From: JAWKUK01 sp041398605
GTDB lineage: Bacteria; Planctomycetota; UBA1135; GCA-002686595
Assembly: GCA_041398605.1 (NCBI GenBank)
Contig: JAWKUK010000034.1
Coordinates: forward strand, 1-46,488
Length of the DNA: 46,488 nucleotides
Direction: 5' to 3'
Made by a program: the position numbers and the translations under genes. Positions 33,765 through 43,384 of the stretch are shown one piece after another. The notes beneath the pieces were generated by a model. The model worked only from the letters and a program-made list of their open reading frames with translations. It did not search any database and was not told the DNA's origin. Within the stretch, counting starts at the first letter, position 1, and each line of letters opens with the position of its first letter.

Positions 33765-36700
33765 ATGCCTATCAACGTCCGCTCCTTGACCTGCCTCGCG
33801 AGTCTGGTCGCGGCCACCGCAACGGCCTCCCCGCAGTCAACGCTCTTTGTCCTCGACTCGGCGCGTCAAGAGCTCGCCCGCTCGACGACATACGCTAACC
33901 CACTCAGCGTCGTCGGCTCGACGGCCTCCCTCGTCGAAGCCGCTGACTTCGATGCATCGGGCCGCACGCTCTGGTGCGTGGCGCTCGATGGGACGGAGCG
34001 GGTCGCCGGCACGCTCGACCTCGAGACGGGCGCATTCTCGCGCTGGTCGGGGCCGCTAGCGCTCGGCCCGATCACCGCGATCTCCGCCGCTCCCGACAGC
34101 GCCGATTGGCTGCTCGCGGAGGCGCACGCAGGCGGCGCGCGGATCTGGCGTGGTCACTTGCCCACTGGGACGCTGCGGTTGCTTGCAACCCTTGCGGGCG
34201 GCGGCGCGGTCGAAGGGCTCGCGGTCGGCTTGGATGGGGCGGCGTTGATGCTCCGTCGTGACGAGCTGTTCACGCTCGACCGCACGACAGGCGCGAGCGC
34301 CCCGATCGGGGCCTTGGCGGTCGTCGGCGCGACTGGCCCGGCGTCGGCGTTGGAATTCGACTGGGCGACCGGGGAGGTGTTCACGGCATTCCCGAGCAGC
34401 GCTGGCGGCGTGATCCTCGCGCGCCTCGACCCCTCCAGCGCGGCCGCCTCCATCGTCGGCCCCCTCCCAGGTCTGCTCAGCGGCAGCGCGCTGGCCGTTC
34501 GACGTGGCGCCGAGGACGCGACGAGCGGGCGTTTCTGCACTCCGGGGGCGCCCAACGGCGCTGGGCAACGCGGTCGTATCGAAGCGCGCGGCAGCGCCGA
34601 TGTTACGCGTAGCGACCTCGTCTTGACCGCGCGCGATCTGCCCACGCAGTCGTTCGGGCTCTTCCTCGCGTCACGTGAGCGCGCAACGCCGAACGTGCCC
34701 GCGGGCAGCGTCGGCAGCCTCTGCTTGGGCGGCACCATCGCCCGCATCGCCGGTGGCGCGCAGCTGCTCGCGACCGGCGCGCTGGGTGAGTTCACCCAAG
34801 CGCTCGAGCTCAGCGCGATCCCACAGCCGATGGGCACGACCTCCGTCGAGGCCTGGGAGCGCTGGTCCTTTCAAGCCTGGTACCGCGACTCGATCAACGG
34901 CGCCGCCACTTCGAACTTCACCGACGCCGTGCACGTCACGTTCACGGAGCGCTTTGTCAGCGTGCCAGGCGAGCCGACGCACGGCTGGCGCGGGATCCCG
35001 GAGGTCAATGCAAACGACATCGAGATCGGCGACGTCGACGGTGACGGCGCGCTCGACCTCGTCATCGCAGGCACCCTCACCGAGTTGATCGTCCGTCGCG
35101 GGCCATTGTTCGAAGAGCGTCGGGAGTACAGCACCGGCGCAGCGCCGAGGAGCCTGAGCCTCGCAGACATGGACGGGGATGGGCACCTTGACGTCGTGAC
35201 GAGCGCAGACGCACAAGGGCGCGTCTGGGTGCACTGGAACGACGGTACTGGCGACCTCAGCACGACGAGCGTGCTGGTCGCTTGTGGCCTCGTCGGCGAA
35301 CTCAGCACCGCGGACTTCGACGGCGATGGCCGCCTCGACATTCTGGCCGAGTGCGAAGGCGGCAATTCCGCCGTCGTCCTCTTCAACGATGGAGGACGCG
35401 TGTTTGCTGCGCGTCAGTTTGTGCAGCTTCAGGTGTTCACTGGGGACGTGCGTGCAGGCGACATGAACGGGGACGGGCTCGCTGACATCGTCGGCGTCTC
35501 GAACAGCAGCGATCAAGTCGTCTTCGTGCACGCGGTCGCGGGCCGCGCATTCACGCCGCCCAACCTCGTCGCAAGCAGGCTCGGCACGGACCTAGCGCTC
35601 GCCGACCTCGACCTCGACGGACGCCTGGACCTCGTCACGGTCCAGAATGGCATCGCCGACATCATCCTCCATCCAGGAACGAACGGCGGCGGGCTCGGCC
35701 CCGCGATCACTCTTCCGACTGTCGCAAGGCCCTTCTCGGTCGCAGCAGCGGACCTTGACGCCGACGGCCTGCCGGAGCTCATCACAGGGTACGTGGCGCA
35801 GAAGGCCATCAGCGTACACGGGAACCTCGGGGGGCTCTCATTCGCGAGCGAGCAGAGCTCGGCCGCTGGGGCGAGGACGCCCAACGTCGCCGTCGCGGAC
35901 CTGAACCGCGATGGGCGGCTGGACGTGGCCGCGGTGCACTTGTCGATCACCGACCACCAAGTGACAGTCCTGCACGGCACTGCATCTGGGCTCGAAGGCC
36001 GCCCTGTGCGCATCCCGCTAGCGAACGAAGCGAGCACGGTGACCGTAGCAGACATCGATGGCGACGGTGAGACGGACTTGCTCCTCAGCGCCACATCCGG
36101 GGGCGGCTTCGAGCTGCACCGCGGCGACGGAACAGGCCGGCTCGAAGCCCCAATCATCATCGGCTTGCCGACGCCCTACACGGCCGGTGAGCTCGTTCAA
36201 GTCGCGAACCTGGACCGCGACGGACGGCTGGACATCGTTGCCATGACGACGGACTCGAACCTCGTCTGGACGATGCTCCAGACAAGCCTCGCGCCGGGCG
36301 TGCCGACGACCTTCGGGGCCGCGACGAGCACGATGTTCCGGGAGAGCCTCTCGGGGGTTGCCCTGGCCGACATCGATATGGACCTGGACCTCGACCTAGT
36401 GGGCGTCGGCAGGTTCAACGGAATTGCCGTCGCTCTGAACGACGGGTCTGGATCCTTTTCGCCGCCGGTCCCGGTCTACGACCCGGCGCAATTCGACTCG
36501 ATCGTCGTGCTCGACCTGGACAACGACGGCTGGCTGGACATCTGCGGAGCGTCGGCCTTGGGCCGGCTGGCGGTCATGTGGGGCAATGGCCCCGCGAGCT
36601 TCGACCAGAGCACGCTCTATGGATTTGCATATAAGGGCATCGTCGCAGCGGACTTCGACAACGATGGATGGCTCGACCTTGCGACGCCGGAGAGTGGCGT

Positions 36701-37277
36701 GCATCTACGCTCCGGGCCGCGGACCTTTGAGCTGCACGGTATCGATCACACCTCGGGGGCGGAGGCCTTCGCCGCGCGGGACCTGGACGGCGACGGGCTC
36801 ATCGACCTGACCTGGACTGTCCCGAGCTTCGGGCTCTTAGGCATGGTGCGCAACCTCGGCGGCGGCGAATTCGGGCATGTGAACCTCATACACCCATGCC
36901 AGAACCCGGGCGTGCCTGCGCTTGCAGACCTCAATCATGACGGCGCGCCAGAGATCTACATCGGGGCGTACTACTCCTCGACCTTGGTCGTGCTCCCCAT
37001 GCCCTTACACGCTAGGAGCCTGCGCGAGCGCGGTTCGCGGTGCTCCCGTGCGTTGGAGCAAGCGCAGCAAGTTCCTCTTGGCGGGTCATTCATGAGGCCA
37101 GAGTCGAGTTCAGCGGGAGCATCGCAGTTTGCCTCGAAGGGCGCGAATGGGGCTCGAACTGGCCTCGGCGGTGTCACCTGTGGGGACGAACAAGGTGTCG
37201 AGCGCCGAATAGAGACCAGAATTGAAACGGTGGGCACACCTTCAGCCCTCGAGGACTCTTCTCGTCGAGGTCATTGA
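33765..37277 (+). CDS. Large secreted FG-GAP/VCBS repeat protein with atypical C-terminus
   Basis: This is a 1170-residue protein. The signal peptide is at the start (LTCLASLVAATATASPQS). Residues about 25-260 look like a propeller of short strands, and about 265-400 form the Cys-containing domain (FCTPGAPNGAGQRGRIEARG) also seen in other large secreted proteins of such genomes. From about 420 to 1060 some fourteen FG-GAP/VCBS units carry calcium-loop motifs such as DVDGDGALDLV, DMDGDGHLDVV, DFDGDGRLDIL and DLDNDGWLDIC, forming one or two integrin-like propellers. After LVVLPMP at about 1084 the last 85 residues (Arg/Ser/Glu-rich) do not resemble the family. The natural end was probably near there, and the tail comes from readthrough into DNA next to a decayed IS. 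Confidence 0.88.
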   Translation: MPINVRSLTCLASLVAATATASPQSTLFVLDSARQELARSTTYANPLSVVGSTASLVEAADFDASGRTLWCVALDGTERVAGTLDLETGAFSRWSGPLALGPITAISAAPDSADWLLAEAHAGGARIWRGHLPTGTLRLLATLAGGGAVEGLAVGLDGAALMLRRDELFTLDRTTGASAPIGALAVVGATGPASALEFDWATGEVFTAFPSSAGGVILARLDPSSAAASIVGPLPGLLSGSALAVRRGAEDATSGRFCTPGAPNGAGQRGRIEARGSADVTRSDLVLTARDLPTQSFGLFLASRERATPNVPAGSVGSLCLGGTIARIAGGAQLLATGALGEFTQALELSAIPQPMGTTSVEAWERWSFQAWYRDSINGAATSNFTDAVHVTFTERFVSVPGEPTHGWRGIPEVNANDIEIGDVDGDGALDLVIAGTLTELIVRRGPLFEERREYSTGAAPRSLSLADMDGDGHLDVVTSADAQGRVWVHWNDGTGDLSTTSVLVACGLVGELSTADFDGDGRLDILAECEGGNSAVVLFNDGGRVFAARQFVQLQVFTGDVRAGDMNGDGLADIVGVSNSSDQVVFVHAVAGRAFTPPNLVASRLGTDLALADLDLDGRLDLVTVQNGIADIILHPGTNGGGLGPAITLPTVARPFSVAAADLDADGLPELITGYVAQKAISVHGNLGGLSFASEQSSAAGARTPNVAVADLNRDGRLDVAAVHLSITDHQVTVLHGTASGLEGRPVRIPLANEASTVTVADIDGDGETDLLLSATSGGGFELHRGDGTGRLEAPIIIGLPTPYTAGELVQVANLDRDGRLDIVAMTTDSNLVWTMLQTSLAPGVPTTFGAATSTMFRESLSGVALADIDMDLDLDLVGVGRFNGIAVALNDGSGSFSPPVPVYDPAQFDSIVVLDLDNDGWLDICGASALGRLAVMWGNGPASFDQSTLYGFAYKGIVAADFDNDGWLDLATPESGVHLRSGPRTFELHGIDHTSGAEAFAARDLDGDGLIDLTWTVPSFGLLGMVRNLGGGEFGHVNLIHPCQNPGVPALADLNHDGAPEIYIGAYYSSTLVVLPMPLHARSLRERGSRCSRALEQAQQVPLGGSFMRPESSSAGASQFASKGANGARTGLGGVTCGDEQGVERRIETRIETVGTPSALEDSSRRGH

Positions 37278-37290
37278 CGAGTCTTCGGCG

Positions 37291-38690
37291 TCAGGCGAGC
37301 GCGGCGATCCTCGCCGCAGCCAAACGCCAGAGGTCCTTCCACGGATGACTCGATGGCATCGAGATCACGATGCGGCGGACACTCTCTTTGACGCTCGCGC
37401 CGATCTTCACCAGGCGGAGCCGAAGCGTCGCAACCATCGAGCGGTGGAGTTCGGTTCCAGCCAGCGAACGGCGTAGCTCCTGAAAGAGGACGAACGCCGT
37501 CGCGGTCATGAGGACGCGGAGTTGATTTGCAAGAAACCGGGTGCAGCTGGTCCGGTCGATCTCGAGATCGACCTTGAGCTCCTTGATCCGGTTTCAAGTC
37601 GCTTGCAGATCCGCCAGATGACCAGCCGATTGGCGCAGATTCGTGACGACGTAGCGAGCGTTGCGCCGGTCGCTCTTCCCCTCGGCCTGCACGACCTCGG
37701 CCTTGCAGATGACGCGACGCTCAGCCTTCCAGCTCCGTGCGGCGTACTGCCCGTCGCAGTAGAACGTGGTCGTCAACCCGAACTCCTTGTCATGAACTCG
37801 GCCGGCCGTACGCTCCGAGATCCGCGCAAGCACGGGTTCTCACCGATCGCGACCATGTACTCAACACCGGCTCGTCGAGAAGGTCGAGTTGTGGGTAGGC
37901 AAAGCCTGCATCCAGGACGCAGATCTTGGCTGGGCACGTTTGACGCAGTTTGCGGACGACTCTCCGCAGGAGAGCTGGCGTTCCTTGATCTCCTTACAGG
38001 TCCCAGCGCGGAGCCTCGCATGGAAGAAAACTGCTCGGCCTCTCCGTCCACAGTCAGAAAGCCCATCATCGGGAGTGCACCGTATCGTAGTGACCGTTGA
38101 AGTAGGCGAAGGGCTGTTGGCCATGCGTCGGATCAACCGTCGCGTCGAGGTCGATGAAGATCCGCCGAGCACGAGGGTGGTTCGATGGAGCTGAGCGATG
38201 ACGAAGTCTTCGCTGCGCTCGAGATCCACGAGCTCCGCCCACCGACGCCCGACTCGAAGCGCGAGCGTCGGCTGGGACGCAGCCCACGGGATCGTCGGCT
38301 CGACGACCACACGCCAACAGCAACGCCGGGTCCTCCAAGCCGCGCGGCGTCACAGGCGTCGGCTGCGCCAGACGCGATCGAGAACACGCGCTGCTGGAAG
38401 AGCCTCGCCAAGGCTGTGCTGCGTCCGACTCGATCACGGCGATCGATGAAGCACTGCATGAGCAACCTCGTCAACCCCAGCCTTTGGTCGAGGGCTGCAA
38501 GCAGGATAGCCCTGCGTCTGACGTCCTGTGCTCAGCGTGTTCATGACGACCGGCTTGGAGAAGATGTTCTCGAACAGGAAGGGCTCGACGGTATCCTGAC
38601 ATCGCGGTGTGGATTCGCCGTAGGACAGCTTCGATACCTATCCAATCGGTACAAGAGTCCCACCCGCGTCCCACCTACTGTGGCGCAGAC
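37291..38690 (-). mobile_element. Decayed IS1380-family transposase
   Basis: Pieces of one DDE transposase lie in order on the minus strand in several frames. Near 38480-38400 are RTSDAGLSCL and RLLMQCFIDRRDRVGRSTA. Near 38260 is VGRRWAELVDLERSEDFVIA. Near 38160 is IFIDLDATVDPTHGQQPFAY with FNGHYDTV, the catalytic Asp block. Near 38060 is MMGFLTVDGEAEQF, and 37833-37597 reads FYCDGQYAARSWKAERRV and NARYVVTNLRQSAG. The C-terminal end NRIKELKVDLEIDRTSC, then FLANQLRVLMTATAFVLF and LRLRLVKIGASVKESVRRI stops at 37291. Several frameshifts and an in-frame TGA (37596-37594) show it is inactive. I could not define terminal repeats; the end at 38690 is approximate. Confidence 0.82.
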
Positions 38691-38805
38691 TCCTTGAAGG
38701 TGGTGAGAGGTGCCGGGCGCGCGCGATAGGGCCTAGAATGTCGGGCCTGGGCGCCGAGGCGCTCCACTCGCTGCCCCTCCAACGCCTTCGCTGCACTCGC
38801 GCGCC

Positions 38806-39636
38806 ATGCACTCCACCGAATCCCTCGACCGCGACCTGACCTTTGCCATCCATGCCGCGCGGCTCGCGGGCCGGCGCGCGCTCGCGATCTCCGGGCAGCT
38901 GGGCAAAGACGGCGCGCCGCGCTGGAGCGGCGCGCTGCTCGGCGATGTCGCGGACCAAGGCTGCGACGGATACCTGCAAGGGATCATCGAGGGGCGCCAC
39001 GCCGAGGACGGCCTGCTCTCCGAAGAGACCAAGGACACGCCCCACCGGATGGAGAAGCGTCGCGCGTGGATCGTCGATCCCTTGGACGGGACAAAGGAGT
39101 ACGCGGATCGGCGCGAGGACTGGGCCGTCCATGTGGCGCTGGCGGTCGACGGGCAGCCGGTGCTCGGCGCCGTTGCCTTGCCAGCGCAGCACCGCGTCGC
39201 CTGGGCGATCTGCGCGCCTGGCCACGAGCGCGCCGGGATCGAGGGCGCAGGCGCGCTCGTGCGCGGCGACTCGCCGATGCCCGAACGCCCGCGCGTCGCG
39301 GTCAGCCGCAGCCACACGCCGCCGTGGATCGCCGCGTTCATTGAGCGTATGCATGGCGAGGCGCGCCCCGCCGGCAGCGTCGGCAACAAGGTCGCGATGC
39401 TGCTGCTCGGCGAGGCGGACCTCTACGTGCACAAGGTCGGCCTGAAGGAATGGGACACATGCGCGCCCGAGGTCCTCGCGCGCGCGCTCGGCTGGCACGT
39501 CTGCCGCCTCGACGGCACGCCGCACGTCTACAACCAGCGCGACCCCCACAATCACGAGTTGATCGTCTGCCGACCGGCGGTCAAGGACCACGTCATCGCC
39601 ACCGTGCGAGCGTGCCTCGCCGAAGCTGGTGAGTGA
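38806..39636 (+). CDS. CysQ-like inositol monophosphatase family phosphatase
   Basis: This is a 276-residue protein of the Li-sensitive, Mg-dependent phosphatase family. Metal and catalytic motifs are LSEE (71-74), WIVDPLDGTKEY (88-99, with D91 and D94) and KEWDTCAPE (214-222, with D217), the last in the form typical of CysQ, 3'(2'),5'-bisphosphate nucleotidases. It probably removes PAP/PAPS-type nucleotides from sulfur metabolism; inositol phosphate is an alternative substrate. The next gene starts with GTG inside its last codons (overlap 8 bases), so it heads a three-gene operon with a membrane protein and a radical SAM protein. Confidence 0.9.
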   Translation: MHSTESLDRDLTFAIHAARLAGRRALAISGQLGKDGAPRWSGALLGDVADQGCDGYLQGIIEGRHAEDGLLSEETKDTPHRMEKRRAWIVDPLDGTKEYADRREDWAVHVALAVDGQPVLGAVALPAQHRVAWAICAPGHERAGIEGAGALVRGDSPMPERPRVAVSRSHTPPWIAAFIERMHGEARPAGSVGNKVAMLLLGEADLYVHKVGLKEWDTCAPEVLARALGWHVCRLDGTPHVYNQRDPHNHELIVCRPAVKDHVIATVRACLAEAGE

Positions 39637-40378
39637 ACCTCGGGTACAGGGCCGCGACGAGCGCGGCGGCAGCCGAGTCGCGGCGCTGCGCTTCTTGGGC
39701 GCAGAGGCGCGCTTCTTGACCTTTCGGAGCGCGCCGATCGCGCGCGCCGAGCGCGGTGCCTTCCTGTGGCTTGCGCTGGGCGCGACCTGGCTCGCGGGCA
39801 TCGGCCGCTATTGGGACCACCCAGACGCGGGCCTGTGGCAGCACCTGGGCCTCGGCTCGCTCGCCTACGTCTTCGTGCTCGCAGCGCTCTTGTGGTGTGT
39901 GCTGCGCCCGTTGCAGCCGCGCGCCGCGTCGTATGCGGACCTGTTGCTGTTCGTCGGACTGACCGCGCCGCTTGCCTGGCTGTATGCGATCCCCGTCGAG
40001 CGCTTCATGCCCACGCGTCAAGCGGCGGCGCTCAACGTCTGGTTCCTGGCCACGGTCGCGCTCTGGCGGGTCGCCTTGTTGCTGCGCTATTTTGCGGTCA
40101 CCGCCGGCCTTGGAGTCATGACCGCGATCGTCGTTGCGCTCCTTCCGCTGGCGGCAATCGTCGTCCTGTTGAGCATCCTCAACCTCGAGCACGCGACGTT
40201 CGAGCTCATGGCAGGGGTCGGAGAGCTTGGCCCGAACGATGACGCGTACGCCATCGTCGTGTTCCTGAGCGCCTTGTCCGTCGTCCTCTTACCGCTGTTG
40301 GCGATTGGGTACGTCACCGCGATCGGCGTCCGGCGCGGCGCGCTCAGGCGAGCGGCTGAAGCAGAGGCCGCCGAATGA
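39629..40378 (+). CDS. Multi-pass membrane protein of unknown function
   Basis: This is 249 residues from a GTG at 39629. It has hydrophobic segments at about 43-60, 74-94, 103-122, 132-165, 167-188 and 208-235, so five or six passes, with a charged N-terminal tail (EPRVQGRDERGG) likely inside. I do not recognise a family; the conserved-looking polar spots are GRYWDHPDAGLWQHLG between the first two segments and LNLEHATFELM before the last. It overlaps the genes before and after (ATGA with the radical SAM gene), so it is coexpressed with a CysQ-like phosphatase and a radical SAM enzyme. Confidence 0.78.
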   Translation: MSEPRVQGRDERGGSRVAALRFLGAEARFLTFRSAPIARAERGAFLWLALGATWLAGIGRYWDHPDAGLWQHLGLGSLAYVFVLAALLWCVLRPLQPRAASYADLLLFVGLTAPLAWLYAIPVERFMPTRQAAALNVWFLATVALWRVALLLRYFAVTAGLGVMTAIVVALLPLAAIVVLLSILNLEHATFELMAGVGELGPNDDAYAIVVFLSALSVVLLPLLAIGYVTAIGVRRGALRRAAEAEAAE

Positions 40379-41691
40379 AGCTCGGCCTGATCGCGCTCTC
40401 GGGCGTGCGCGTGCTCGACCCCGAGCTGCTGGCGCTCGGGCAGACCTTGCCAGGCTTCGCCGAGCGCGGGCGCACGATCGCGGCGCTCCCGAGCCTCGGC
40501 CTGCTGACGCTCGCGGGGCTCGTGCCTGCCGAGTTCGACGTGCGCTACGTCGAAGTGGACGAGCTGCCCCATGATCTGGGCGAGCTGGGCGACTTCGATG
40601 TCGTCGCGCTGTCGTTCGTTACGGCGCGCGCGCGCGCGGCGTACGTGCTCGCGGATCGTTTTCGCGCGATCGGCGTGCGCGTCGTCATGGGCGGGCTGCA
40701 CGTGACCGCGGTGCCGGACGAAGCGCTCGATCACGCCGACGCCATCGTCCTGGGCGAAGCCGAGGCGGTGTGGCCGGCGCTGCTGCATGACCTGCAGCGC
40801 GGCACGCTGCGCGCGCGCTACGACGGGCGCAAAGTCGCGTTTGACCTCGCTGATGCGCCGCTGCCGCGCTTCGAGCTGTTGGAGGGACGCGCGGTCGCGC
40901 GCTACACGGTGCAGACCCAGCGTGGCTGCCCATGGGACTGCGAGTTCTGCGCGGCGTCGATCCGGCTGCGGCCCGGCCTGCGCGTGAAGCCGGCCCAGAA
41001 GATCCGCGCGGAGGTCCGCGCGATCCAGGCGCTGGCGCCGCGGCCGTTCCTCGAGCTCGCGGACGACAACACGTTCGCGAGCCCCGCGCACGGGCGACGT
41101 GTGTGCGATGCGCTGGCGCCGCTGGGCCTGCGCTGGTTCACGGAGACGGACGTGTCCTTCGGCGACGACGAGGACCTGATCGCGCGCGCGGCGGACGCGG
41201 GCTGCGTGCAGGTACTGATCGGCCTCGAGAGCCCGAGCGCGCGCGCATTGGACGGCGTGGAGCGCACACGTGATTGGAAGGCGACGCAGGCGGGTCGTTA
41301 CCTGGACGCGATCGAGCGCATCCAGCGCCGCGGGATCGCGGTCAACGGCTGCTTCGTGCTCGGCCTCGATGGCGCGGGCCCCGAGCAGTTCGACGCGACG
41401 CTCGACTTCGTGCGCGACAGCGGCTTGCAGGAGGTCCAGGTGACGGTCCAGACCGCGTTCCCGGGCGCCCCGCTCTACGACCGCTTGGCCCGCGAGGGGC
41501 GCCTGCTCGCGCCTGACGCGTGGGAGCGCTGCACCCTCTTCGATGTGTCCTTCGCCCCCGTGGGCGTGACGGTCGAGGAGCTGCGCGCGGGCCTCCATCG
41601 GCTCACCGCGGCGCTCTATGCGCCTGACGCCGTGGCCGAGCGCCGCGCACGGTTCCGCGCGGCGCGCAGGGGACCCGCGGCGAGGGGTTGA
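40375..41691 (+). CDS. B12-binding-type radical SAM protein
   Basis: This is a 438-residue protein. The N-terminal part (about 40-150) has the Rossmann-like B12-binding fold pattern, with DFDVVALSFVTARARAAYVL, VVMGGLHVTAVPDEAL and HADAIVLGEAEAVW, but lacks a DxHxxG cobalt ligand, so base-off cobalamin binding is not certain. The radical SAM cluster motif is C185-PWD-C189-EF-C192. The barrel continues with LADDNTF, VQVLIGLESPS and INGCFVLGLDG-type strands. Such proteins methylate or rearrange unactivated carbons, often in lipid or natural-product pathways. Its membrane-protein neighbour suggests a membrane-associated substrate. The start overlaps the previous stop. Confidence 0.9.
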   Translation: MKLGLIALSGVRVLDPELLALGQTLPGFAERGRTIAALPSLGLLTLAGLVPAEFDVRYVEVDELPHDLGELGDFDVVALSFVTARARAAYVLADRFRAIGVRVVMGGLHVTAVPDEALDHADAIVLGEAEAVWPALLHDLQRGTLRARYDGRKVAFDLADAPLPRFELLEGRAVARYTVQTQRGCPWDCEFCAASIRLRPGLRVKPAQKIRAEVRAIQALAPRPFLELADDNTFASPAHGRRVCDALAPLGLRWFTETDVSFGDDEDLIARAADAGCVQVLIGLESPSARALDGVERTRDWKATQAGRYLDAIERIQRRGIAVNGCFVLGLDGAGPEQFDATLDFVRDSGLQEVQVTVQTAFPGAPLYDRLAREGRLLAPDAWERCTLFDVSFAPVGVTVEELRAGLHRLTAALYAPDAVAERRARFRAARRGPAARG

Positions 41692-41828
41692 GCGCTCGGG
41701 CGGCGCGCGTCGATGGAGTGCGGAATCCCCCAAGATGCGCCCGTGCCCGTACGTTGTCTCTCAAGATGTCGAACGGAGCGCCCACCCTGGGCACAACAGA
41801 TCGCTCCCGCCCCAGACCCGAGGATCCC

Positions 41829-42344
41829 ATGTTCAAGACGCTCTACCCGCTCGTTGCTGTGACCCTGATCGGCGTGCAGGCCGTCCTCCCCGCCCCGAGC
41901 GCGCCCGCGTGCGAGGAGCTTCCGATGCCGGTACATCGGCGACCGGAGCTCGAGCTCTCAGCGCTGGGGACTCAGAACGCCGGTCCGCTGGCTGACCTCA
42001 CTGGGGAGTGGACGCTGACCTGGGACGACTCGACAGACTTGGAGCTGACGTCGCTCGAGAAGCGCTGCAAGGTGCAGCTCACGGAGGTGCGTGGCGCCGT
42101 CGTCGGCCACTTCGTCGGTCCGGTCATGGGGCGCACGCGGGACGCGGTCTTCACCGGCGAGTCGCTGCCTGGGACGCCCACGCCGCTCGTGGTGTTGACC
42201 CAGCGCGAAGCCGACTACGCATGTACGTATCAGCTCTCCGCCGTGGGTCGGTCGTGTATGCGCGGGACCTGGCGCGACTCTCGCGGCGAGGGTGGCACGG
42301 TTGAGCTGCGCCTCGCTGTGGTCGCGCCTCCATCGACGCATTAG
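41829..42344 (+). CDS. Exported protein of unknown function
   Basis: This is 171 residues from ATG 41829, chosen for the signal peptide MFKTLYPLVAVTLIGVQAVL and APSAPACEE after it. The mature part has the form of a small beta-barrel: DLTGEWTLTWDDSTDLELTS, then CKVQLTEVRGAVVGHFVGPV, ADYACTYQLSAVGRSCMRG and GTVELRLAVV. This resembles lipocalin-like or DUF-type secreted proteins that start with a LTGxW motif. Four cysteines could form disulfides. It stands alone between the radical SAM operon and a convergent GNAT gene. No function is known. Confidence 0.75.
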   Translation: MFKTLYPLVAVTLIGVQAVLPAPSAPACEELPMPVHRRPELELSALGTQNAGPLADLTGEWTLTWDDSTDLELTSLEKRCKVQLTEVRGAVVGHFVGPVMGRTRDAVFTGESLPGTPTPLVVLTQREADYACTYQLSAVGRSCMRGTWRDSRGEGGTVELRLAVVAPPSTH

Positions 42345-42381
42345 CCGCAACCACGGGCGCGCGCGAGCTCGGGCGGCTCAG

Positions 42382-43248
42382 CTAGCAATAGGCGAGCGGT
42401 GAGAGCGCGAAGGGCTCGCGCTCGAGCTCGGCTGCAAGGCTCCCGCGCACCATCAGCGCGTCCGGTGGCGCCCAAGGCACCGCTTGAGCGTGGACGTCGA
42501 AGCGATCCGGTGCAAAGTGGAGCCAGGCCGAGGCCGCGCCCGACGCGATGCCTCCGAGCAGCTCTCGCAGCGGCGGCGGGGTGCCAGCGAACACGATGTC
42601 GTACACGAGGAGCCCCTCTTCGGAGGGCTCTGCAGCCACGATCACCTCGCCCGCCGTGTCGCGGTAGAGGCGTGTGAGGTCGCCTGTCGCGAGGACCTCA
42701 TCGATGATGAAGAGCCACCCGGGCTCGACCACGCCGAGGCGCTTCGAAGTCGGCGCACGCCGCGCGAGCAAGCCGTGGAGGCACGCAAGATCCAGAGGAT
42801 CCTCGGGGTCGAGCCGCCGCAGGCCGCGCGGGGCAGTGTCGTCCAGCTCGAGCTCGAAGCGGTGCTGCGGCACGACCCGAAAGCCAGCGCTCTCGTACAC
42901 CGCTGGCTGATCCGTGAGCAGGACCTGCGTCGGGTGAGCCCGCTCAGCAAAGGACAGCGCCTCTGCCAGCAGCGCGCGAATCCGACCTTGCCGTCGGAAG
43001 CGCGGCGCGCAGCAGACCGCGTGGATGCCCGCGACTTCGACGCGCCGGCCCTGCTGCACCATCGGGATCGAGAGCACTCCAACATGGGCGACGATCTCGC
43101 CGTCCGCGCGGTCCACGAACGGAGTCGTATGGGCCCACCAATCGGCCCCGAGCGTGTGTGCACGCGCTTGCTTCACGGCGAGGCCGCGCCAGGTCTCGTC
43201 GAGCAGGCGGGTGAGTGCAGGGAGCTCGTCCGGCGTTGCGCGGGGCAT
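42382..43248 (-). CDS. GNAT family N-acetyltransferase
   Basis: This is 288 residues from ATG 43248; an upstream start adds 21 residues without coding character. The GNAT core covers about 1-150: motif A is VEVAGIHAVCCAPRFRRQGR followed by IRALLAEAL (acetyl-CoA pyrophosphate loop RRQGRI), and motif B is VLLTDQPAVYESAGFRVVP. The second half (about 160-288) is a separate domain ending in SPLAYC, so the protein has the two-domain layout of Eis-like or other large GNATs rather than a minimal one. It probably acetylates an amine of unknown identity. It is divergent from the amidohydrolase gene. Confidence 0.88.
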   Translation of the reverse strand: MPRATPDELPALTRLLDETWRGLAVKQARAHTLGADWWAHTTPFVDRADGEIVAHVGVLSIPMVQQGRRVEVAGIHAVCCAPRFRRQGRIRALLAEALSFAERAHPTQVLLTDQPAVYESAGFRVVPQHRFELELDDTAPRGLRRLDPEDPLDLACLHGLLARRAPTSKRLGVVEPGWLFIIDEVLATGDLTRLYRDTAGEVIVAAEPSEEGLLVYDIVFAGTPPPLRELLGGIASGAASAWLHFAPDRFDVHAQAVPWAPPDALMVRGSLAAELEREPFALSPLAYC

Positions 43249-43384
43249 GTGAGCTGTGACGGGTTTGGGGCGGCGGGCAGGGCCCGGGTGGACGCCAGCG
43301 CGTCTCCACAATAGGCATAGATTAGGGATGAGGCGGCCGGGAACACGAGAGAATCAAGCGGCCAAGCCTGGTCCATTCACCAGA

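Noticed and set aside
37150..37180. tRNA-like T-arm pattern around GGGGCTCGAACTGG
   Set aside because: The T-loop lacks TTC, and no anticodon or acceptor stem could be folded around it.
37594..37596. In-frame TGA in the IS1380 transposase as a further selenocysteine
   Set aside because: It precedes NRIKEL where the family has Glu or similar, not Cys; the gene also has frameshifts, so it is decay.
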